Positions 1-5,296 of a stretch of 5,296 nucleotides of DNA are shown here, piece by piece. Source of the DNA: Deltaproteobacteria bacterium RIFCSPLOWO2_12_FULL_60_16 (GTDB lineage Bacteria > Desulfobacterota > Binatia > UBA9968); the NCBI GenBank assembly GCA_001798565.1, contig MGSR01000141.1, positions 1,261-6,556 on the forward strand. Reading direction: 5' to 3'. The translations under genes and the position numbers were made by a program. Every line of letters begins with the position of its first letter. Within the stretch, counting starts at the first letter, position 1. The notes beneath the pieces were generated by a model. That model did no database searches and had not been told where the DNA came from. It saw only the letters and a list, made by a program, of their open reading frames with translations.

Positions 1-1801
<1,801 letters not shown>

Positions 1802-1807
1802 ACTTCA

Positions 1808-1836
1808 TTTATTGGGGAGCAGGACTGTTTTGTCAA
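1808..1836 (-). promoter_or_regulatory. Predicted sigma70-like promoter of typA
   Basis: On the minus strand a perfect -35 hexamer TTGACA (1836-1831) is followed by a 17-nt spacer and a -10-like AATAAA (1813-1808, 4 of 6 to consensus). Only six bases separate the -10 from the typA ATG at 1801, so transcription would be expected to begin at or within a base or two of the start codon. This implies a leaderless or nearly leaderless mRNA, which fits the absence of a Shine-Dalgarno site. An alternative -10 further upstream (TATACT, 1874-1869) has no good -35. Sequence match only. Confidence 0.55.
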
Positions 1837-1842
1837 GCTCCC
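1815..1842. promoter_or_regulatory. Imperfect 28-bp dyad in the divergent promoter region
   Basis: The arms GGGAGC (1815-1820) and GCTCCC (1837-1842) are perfect inverted repeats. Inside them GAC (1823-1825) pairs with GTC (1832-1834), leaving 2-base mismatches on each side and a 6-base centre (1826-1831). The dyad covers the -35 box and spacer of the predicted typA promoter, where a repressor or regulator could bind. In any RNA read leftward from upstream it could instead fold as a stem-loop in the typA leader. It is not followed by a U-run in either direction, so it does not look like an intrinsic terminator. The symmetry is seen directly; the role is inferred. Confidence 0.4.
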
Positions 1843-1846
1843 TTCC

Positions 1847-1875
1847 TTGCTTAGCGCGAGACCGTAGAGTATAAA
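1847..1875 (+). promoter_or_regulatory. Predicted sigma70-like promoter of the ABC exporter operon
   Basis: TTGCTT (1847-1852, a partial -35 keeping TTG) is followed by a 17-nt spacer and TATAAA (1870-1875, 5 of 6 to the -10 consensus). The -10 ends eight bases before the ATG at 1884, with a T-run (1876-1882) between, so the transcript would start at or just before the start codon. It is back to back with the typA promoter; the two -35 boxes are 10 bp apart. It would serve both ABC genes, because no terminator or second promoter is evident between them. Confidence 0.5.
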
Positions 1876-1883
1876 TTTTTTTG

Positions 1884-3626
1884 ATGGGCGGCATGGGACG
1901 ACTGAAGGGGTACCTCTGGCGCTACTGGAGGCGCTATCTCCTCGGCGCGCTCTGTCTCTTCGGCACCGCGACGCTAGTCATGTGGATCCCGTGGTGGATA
2001 CGGGAGGCCGTCAGGATCATCGAGCACGGCGGGCCGGTCGGCGACATCACTTTCTACGCGGTCATCATCATCCTGGCGGCGGCGGCCCAGGGGATCATCC
2101 GGACCCTTTCCCGCTCCCTCATCTTCAATGCCGCCCGCGACATCGAGTACGATCTCAGGAACGATCTCTTCGCCCATCTGGAGAAGCTCCCAATCTTTTA
2201 TTATCACGCGCAGCGCACGGGTGACCTGATGTCCCGCGTGATCAACGACATCTCGGCCGTGCGCGTGTTTCTCGGCCCCGGCATCCTCAATCTTGTCAAC
2301 GCTCCGCTCTATTATTTTTACGCGGTCGCGCTGATGCTTTCCATGGACGTGCGCATGACCGTGGCCTCGCTGCTCCCTTCGCCTCTCCTGATCCTGGCGG
2401 TGCGTTATTTCCGCGGCAAAGTCATGAAGAGCTCGCTGGAGGTCCAGCAGCAGATGTCGGCGCTGAGCAGCCATGTGCAGGAGAATTTGAGCGGCATGCA
2501 TGTCATCAAGGCGTACGCCCGGGAGGAGAGCCAGACCGGGCAATTCGCGCATCTGAACGACGACTACCAGAAGAAAAGTATGGAGCTGGCCGGGCTGCGC
2601 GGCATGGTCGAGCCTTTCATGAAAGGGATCAGCGGACTGACGGTGCTCATCGTAATCTGGTACGGCGGCGTCCGGGTGATTCGCGGAGATCTGTTGCTCG
2701 CGGATATCGTGGCCTTCATCGCTTATCTGAACGTTCTGGCCTGGCCGACGGCGGCTTTCGGATGGGTGCTCTCCAACGTGGAGAGAGGGCGCGCGGCCAT
2801 GAAGCGGCTGGAGGAGATCTTCAAGGCCGAGCCGGAGATCGTCAGCCCCCTGGCGCCGGTTCCGGTCCCTGCGGGCGCCATCGAGTTTCGCGACGTGTGC
2901 TTCACCTATGACCGCAGGGCCAACGGTCAGGCAATTCTCAAAGACATCAATTTCACCTTGCCCGTCGGCCGGACGCTGGCGATCGTGGGCCGGACCGGGG
3001 CGGGCAAAAGCACTTTAGTTCAGCTCTTTCCCCGTCTGTACGATCGCACGGCGGGAGAGATTCGGATCGCGGGAAGAGACATCCGGGCGCTCTCCGTCGC
3101 CGAGCTGCGCCGGACCCTGGGCTACGTGCCCCAGGATCCCTTTCTCTTTTCGACCTCGCTCCGGCGCAACCTGGCGTTCGGCAGGGACGACGTGTCAGAT
3201 CAGGAAATGGAAGAGGCGATCCGGCTCGCGCGCCTGGATCGGGATTTGGAGATCTTTCCCCAGGGGCTGGATACGGTCGTTGGAGAGCGCGGCGTCACTC
3301 TTTCCGGCGGCCAAAAACAGCGGGCGACTCTGGCGCGCGCGCTGCTCGTGAAGGCCCCGGTCCTGGTCCTGGATGACTGCCTTTCGAGCGTGGATGCGGA
3401 GACGGAGGATAGAATCCTCAAGGGACTGAGATCCGTTCTTAGGGAAAGGACGGCCGTGATCGTCTCGCACCGGATCTCTGCGGTCAAAGAGGCGGACGAG
3501 ATCCTGGTGCTGGACGAGGGAAGGATCATTGAGAGGGGGACGCACCAGGAGCTGCTCCAGCGGGACGGACTTTACGCCGCGCTCTTTCGAAAGCAGCAGT
3601 TAGCGGAAGAATTGGAGCAGATCTAA
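1884..3626 (+). CDS. Heterodimeric ABC exporter subunit, MdlA/YheI (BmrC)-like, non-catalytic Walker B
   Basis: A 580-residue half-transporter with a fused type-I exporter membrane domain and nucleotide-binding domain, acting in the inner membrane. About six membrane segments fall roughly at residues 18-38, 56-75, 131-152, 156-173, 247-267 and 275-297. A cytoplasmic coupling region, HVQENLSGMHVIKAYAREE, precedes the fifth. The ATPase domain shows an A-loop Tyr in FTYD, Walker A GRTGAGKST (369-377), Q-loop Q417 in YVPQD, signature LSGGQ (473-477), Walker B LVLDD (D497) and H-loop H529. The residue after Walker B Asp is D498 rather than the catalytic Glu. This is typical of the degenerate-site partner in MdlA, TM287 and related proteins. 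Length matches the family (about 580-590). The start is ATG 1884; TTG 1881 and ATG 1893 are alternatives, and an in-frame TAA at 1872 limits the choice. No clear Shine-Dalgarno is seen. It is the first gene of an operon with the next ABC gene. Substrate is unknown: drugs, lipids or peptides are all possible for this family. Confidence 0.95.
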   Translation: MGGMGRLKGYLWRYWRRYLLGALCLFGTATLVMWIPWWIREAVRIIEHGGPVGDITFYAVIIILAAAAQGIIRTLSRSLIFNAARDIEYDLRNDLFAHLEKLPIFYYHAQRTGDLMSRVINDISAVRVFLGPGILNLVNAPLYYFYAVALMLSMDVRMTVASLLPSPLLILAVRYFRGKVMKSSLEVQQQMSALSSHVQENLSGMHVIKAYAREESQTGQFAHLNDDYQKKSMELAGLRGMVEPFMKGISGLTVLIVIWYGGVRVIRGDLLLADIVAFIAYLNVLAWPTAAFGWVLSNVERGRAAMKRLEEIFKAEPEIVSPLAPVPVPAGAIEFRDVCFTYDRRANGQAILKDINFTLPVGRTLAIVGRTGAGKSTLVQLFPRLYDRTAGEIRIAGRDIRALSVAELRRTLGYVPQDPFLFSTSLRRNLAFGRDDVSDQEMEEAIRLARLDRDLEIFPQGLDTVVGERGVTLSGGQKQRATLARALLVKAPVLVLDDCLSSVDAETEDRILKGLRSVLRERTAVIVSHRISAVKEADEILVLDEGRIIERGTHQELLQRDGLYAALFRKQQLAEELEQI

Positions 3627-3632
3627 CGGTGA

Positions 3633-3660
3633 GTAGGCAGTAGGCAATAGGCAATAGTAG
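3633..3660 (+). repeat. Heptanucleotide tandem repeat in the operon gap
   Basis: Within the 37-bp gap between the two ABC genes, heptamers GTAGGCA (3633-3639), GTAGGCA (3640-3646) and ATAGGCA (3647-3653) are followed by a decayed unit ATAGTAG (3654-3660). Each unit contains TAG and the unit length is not a multiple of three, so stops fall in all three forward frames just before the next start codon. The array occupies the place where a ribosome binding site would be expected. It may be a slippage-prone microsatellite or a fragment of a dispersed repeat. The repeat is seen directly; no function is shown. Confidence 0.8.
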
Positions 3661-3663
3661 AAA

Positions 3664-5296
3664 ATGGCGGCGGATAGTCATCACGAAGAAGAGATATTCG
3701 GCAAGGCGTACGATCTCAAGCTGATCCAGAGGCTCTGGCGGTTTGTCCTGCCCTACCGGCGGCTTTTTTGGTGCTCCGTGCTCTTGCTGCCGCTCCAGCA
3801 GCTGTTCGGCCTGGCGCAGCCCTACATCATGAAGGTGGCGATCGACGGCTACATTGCGGGGGGAGATCTTTGGGGTCTCCAGGGCATGGGCATGCTCTTC
3901 GTCGTCGCGCTTGCGGGCGAGGTGGCGACTTTTTACTTTCACTATTACCTCACTGTTCAAGTGGCGCAGAGGTGTCTGGCCGACCTGCGCGTGGCGATTT
4001 TCTCTCACGTCCAGAAGCTCCCCATGAGCTATTTCGACCGCAATCCGGTGGGCCGTCTCGTGACCCGGATGACCACGGACGTGGACGTGCTGCAGGAGAT
4101 GTTTGCCGCGGGAGTCATGACTCTGGTTTCGGATTTCATCATGCTGGGCTGGATCGTGGCGATTATGTTTTACCTGCACGTGCAGCTGGCCCTGATCTCG
4201 TTGATATTGATCCCGCCGATGGCCCTGGCCGTCAACTTTTTTCGCGTCAGGGCGCGCCAAACGTATCGCCTGATTCGCGAGCGGATCGCCCGCATCAACG
4301 CCTACCTGGGAGAGGCGATCTCCGGGATGGCGGTGATCCAGCTTTTCGGCCGCGAGGAAAAAAGCTACCGGGAATTTGACGCGCTCAACGCCGCGCACCG
4401 CGACGCCAACCACCTGTCGAATCTTTATGAGGCGGGGCTCTACTCCATGGTGGAGGCCGCCGGCTCGGTGAGCGTGGCGCTGCTGCTCTGGTACGGCGGC
4501 GGCGAGGTGCTGCACGGCGTCATCGGCATCGGCACGCTGGTGGCCTTTAAGGAATACATCCATCGCTTCTTCGTGCCGCTGCGCGACTTCAGCCAGAAAT
4601 ATACCGTGATGCAGTCCGCCATGTCGTCGGCGGAGAGGATCTTTCATCTGCTCGACACGCCGCTCTCGATCTCCAGTCCGGCGCGGTCCGTGATCCCGAA
4701 GCCGTTCCGGGGCGAGGTGGAGTTCAAGGACGTGTGGTTCAGCTATAGGAAGGACGAGCCGGTGCTGAAGGGGATTTCGTTCCGGATAGAGCCGGGGGAA
4801 AAGGTCGCGCTGGTGGGAGCGACCGGCTCCGGAAAGACCACGACGATCAAGCTGCTCAGCCGCTTTTACGATATCCAGCGGGGCTCGATCACAGTCGGCG
4901 GGGTCGACGTGCGTGATTGGGAGCTTCAGGCGCTCCGGCGCCATATCGGCGTGGTGCTGCAGGATGTCTTTCTCTTCTCCGGAGATGTTCGGGGCAATCT
5001 CTGCCTCGGCGACGGGTCGGTCCCTCTGGAGCGGGTCGAGCAGGCGGCGCGCCATGCCAACACCGAGGGCTTTATCCGCAGGCTCCCCGGCGCCTTCGAC
5101 GGGCAGGTGCGCGAGCGCGGCAGCAACTTCTCGGTGGGCCAGCGGCAGCTGTTGTCGCTCGCCCGGGTGCTGGTATTTCAGCCGGAGATCCTGGTCCTGG
5201 ACGAAGCGACCTCCAGCGTGGACACGGAGACCGAGATGCTCATCCAGGACGCGCTGGAGAAGATCATGCGCGAGCGCACCTGCCTGGTGATCGCGC
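3664..5296 (+). CDS. Heterodimeric ABC exporter subunit, MdlB/YheH (BmrD)-like, catalytic; 3' end cut by window
   Basis: Partner half-transporter of the preceding gene, 544 codons visible. It starts at ATG 3664, the first start after an in-frame TAG at 3658-3660. The acidic N-terminus with EEEIFGKAYD leading into RLWRFVLPYRR is typical of this subunit. Membrane segments lie roughly at residues 34-56, 73-95, 150-171, 174-194, 258-278 and 286-306. The coupling region EAISGMAVIQLFGREEKSY precedes the fifth. The ATPase domain has A-loop Tyr361, Walker A GATGSGKTT (385-393), Q-loop Q433, a divergent signature FSVGQ (489-493) and Walker B with catalytic Glu (D513, E514), followed by the D-loop SSVD. 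The window ends after VIA, one base into the codon expected to encode the H-loop His. About 50 residues are missing relative to the usual 590-600. No Shine-Dalgarno is evident; a heptamer repeat lies directly upstream. Transport substrate cannot be inferred. Confidence 0.95.
   Translation, partial: MAADSHHEEEIFGKAYDLKLIQRLWRFVLPYRRLFWCSVLLLPLQQLFGLAQPYIMKVAIDGYIAGGDLWGLQGMGMLFVVALAGEVATFYFHYYLTVQVAQRCLADLRVAIFSHVQKLPMSYFDRNPVGRLVTRMTTDVDVLQEMFAAGVMTLVSDFIMLGWIVAIMFYLHVQLALISLILIPPMALAVNFFRVRARQTYRLIRERIARINAYLGEAISGMAVIQLFGREEKSYREFDALNAAHRDANHLSNLYEAGLYSMVEAAGSVSVALLLWYGGGEVLHGVIGIGTLVAFKEYIHRFFVPLRDFSQKYTVMQSAMSSAERIFHLLDTPLSISSPARSVIPKPFRGEVEFKDVWFSYRKDEPVLKGISFRIEPGEKVALVGATGSGKTTTIKLLSRFYDIQRGSITVGGVDVRDWELQALRRHIGVVLQDVFLFSGDVRGNLCLGDGSVPLERVEQAARHANTEGFIRRLPGAFDGQVRERGSNFSVGQRQLLSLARVLVFQPEILVLDEATSSVDTETEMLIQDALEKIMRERTCLVIA

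Noticed and set aside
1806..1808. An ATG seven bases upstream of the typA start on the minus strand
   Set aside because: It is out of frame with the conserved TypA reading frame and lies inside the predicted promoter to start-site interval.
1815..1842. The dyad as an intrinsic terminator
   Set aside because: It is not followed by a run of T in either direction and lies between divergent genes, where no transcript is expected to end.
1974..2552. A 192-codon minus-strand frame inside the first ABC gene
   Set aside because: It is antisense to the membrane domain of the exporter. The charged composition mirrors hydrophobic codons on the other strand, and there is no start context.
3627..3663. 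The operon gap heptamers as a CRISPR-like or regulatory RNA element
   Set aside because: The units are 7 bp and contiguous with no spacers, and there is no stable inverted repeat; a simple tandem repeat explains it.
3768..4379. A 203-codon plus-strand frame within the second ABC gene
   Set aside because: It is in a different frame from the conserved exporter sequence and has no motif; an out-of-frame shadow.
3526..5055. A 509-codon open frame on the minus strand opposite the ABC genes
   Set aside because: It is antisense to the second ABC subunit and crosses the heptamer repeat and the end of the first subunit. The low-complexity His/Arg/Asp-rich translation has no domain, so it is a shadow frame.

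Overview
This is a GC-rich bacterial window with an ordinary housekeeping and transport layout: two head-to-head transcription units and three protein genes, the outer two cut by the window ends. No RNA gene, mobile element, CRISPR array or integration feature was found. The lineage cannot be fixed from the sequence. The GC-rich coding style and weak or absent Shine-Dalgarno sites suggest a proteobacterium-like or environmental candidate-phylum bacterium, but this is inference.

Region 1 (1-1801, minus strand) is typA/bipA, a ribosome-associated translational GTPase, complete at its N-terminus and lacking only about the last 10-20 residues. Region 2 (1802-1883) is an 82-bp divergent intergenic region. 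It holds two back-to-back sigma70-like promoters, each with its -10 box only 6-8 nt from a start codon, and an imperfect 28-bp dyad across the typA -35 and spacer. Region 3 (1884-5296, plus strand) is a two-gene operon encoding the halves of a heterodimeric ABC exporter of the MdlA/MdlB, YheI/YheH (BmrC/BmrD), TM287/TM288 type. A 37-bp gap containing a heptanucleotide tandem repeat separates the two genes. The second gene runs off the window just before the H-loop histidine of its ATPase domain.

The two ABC subunits complement each other. The first has a non-catalytic Asp after Walker B but an intact LSGGQ signature. The second has the catalytic Glu but a divergent FSVGQ signature. Paired, they would form one competent and one degenerate ATP site, as in known asymmetric exporters. 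The substrate cannot be read from the sequence. I see no previously undescribed system. The most unusual material is regulatory: a possibly leaderless divergent promoter pair, the dyad, and the repeat in the operon gap. There is no gene-free stretch longer than 300 bases.
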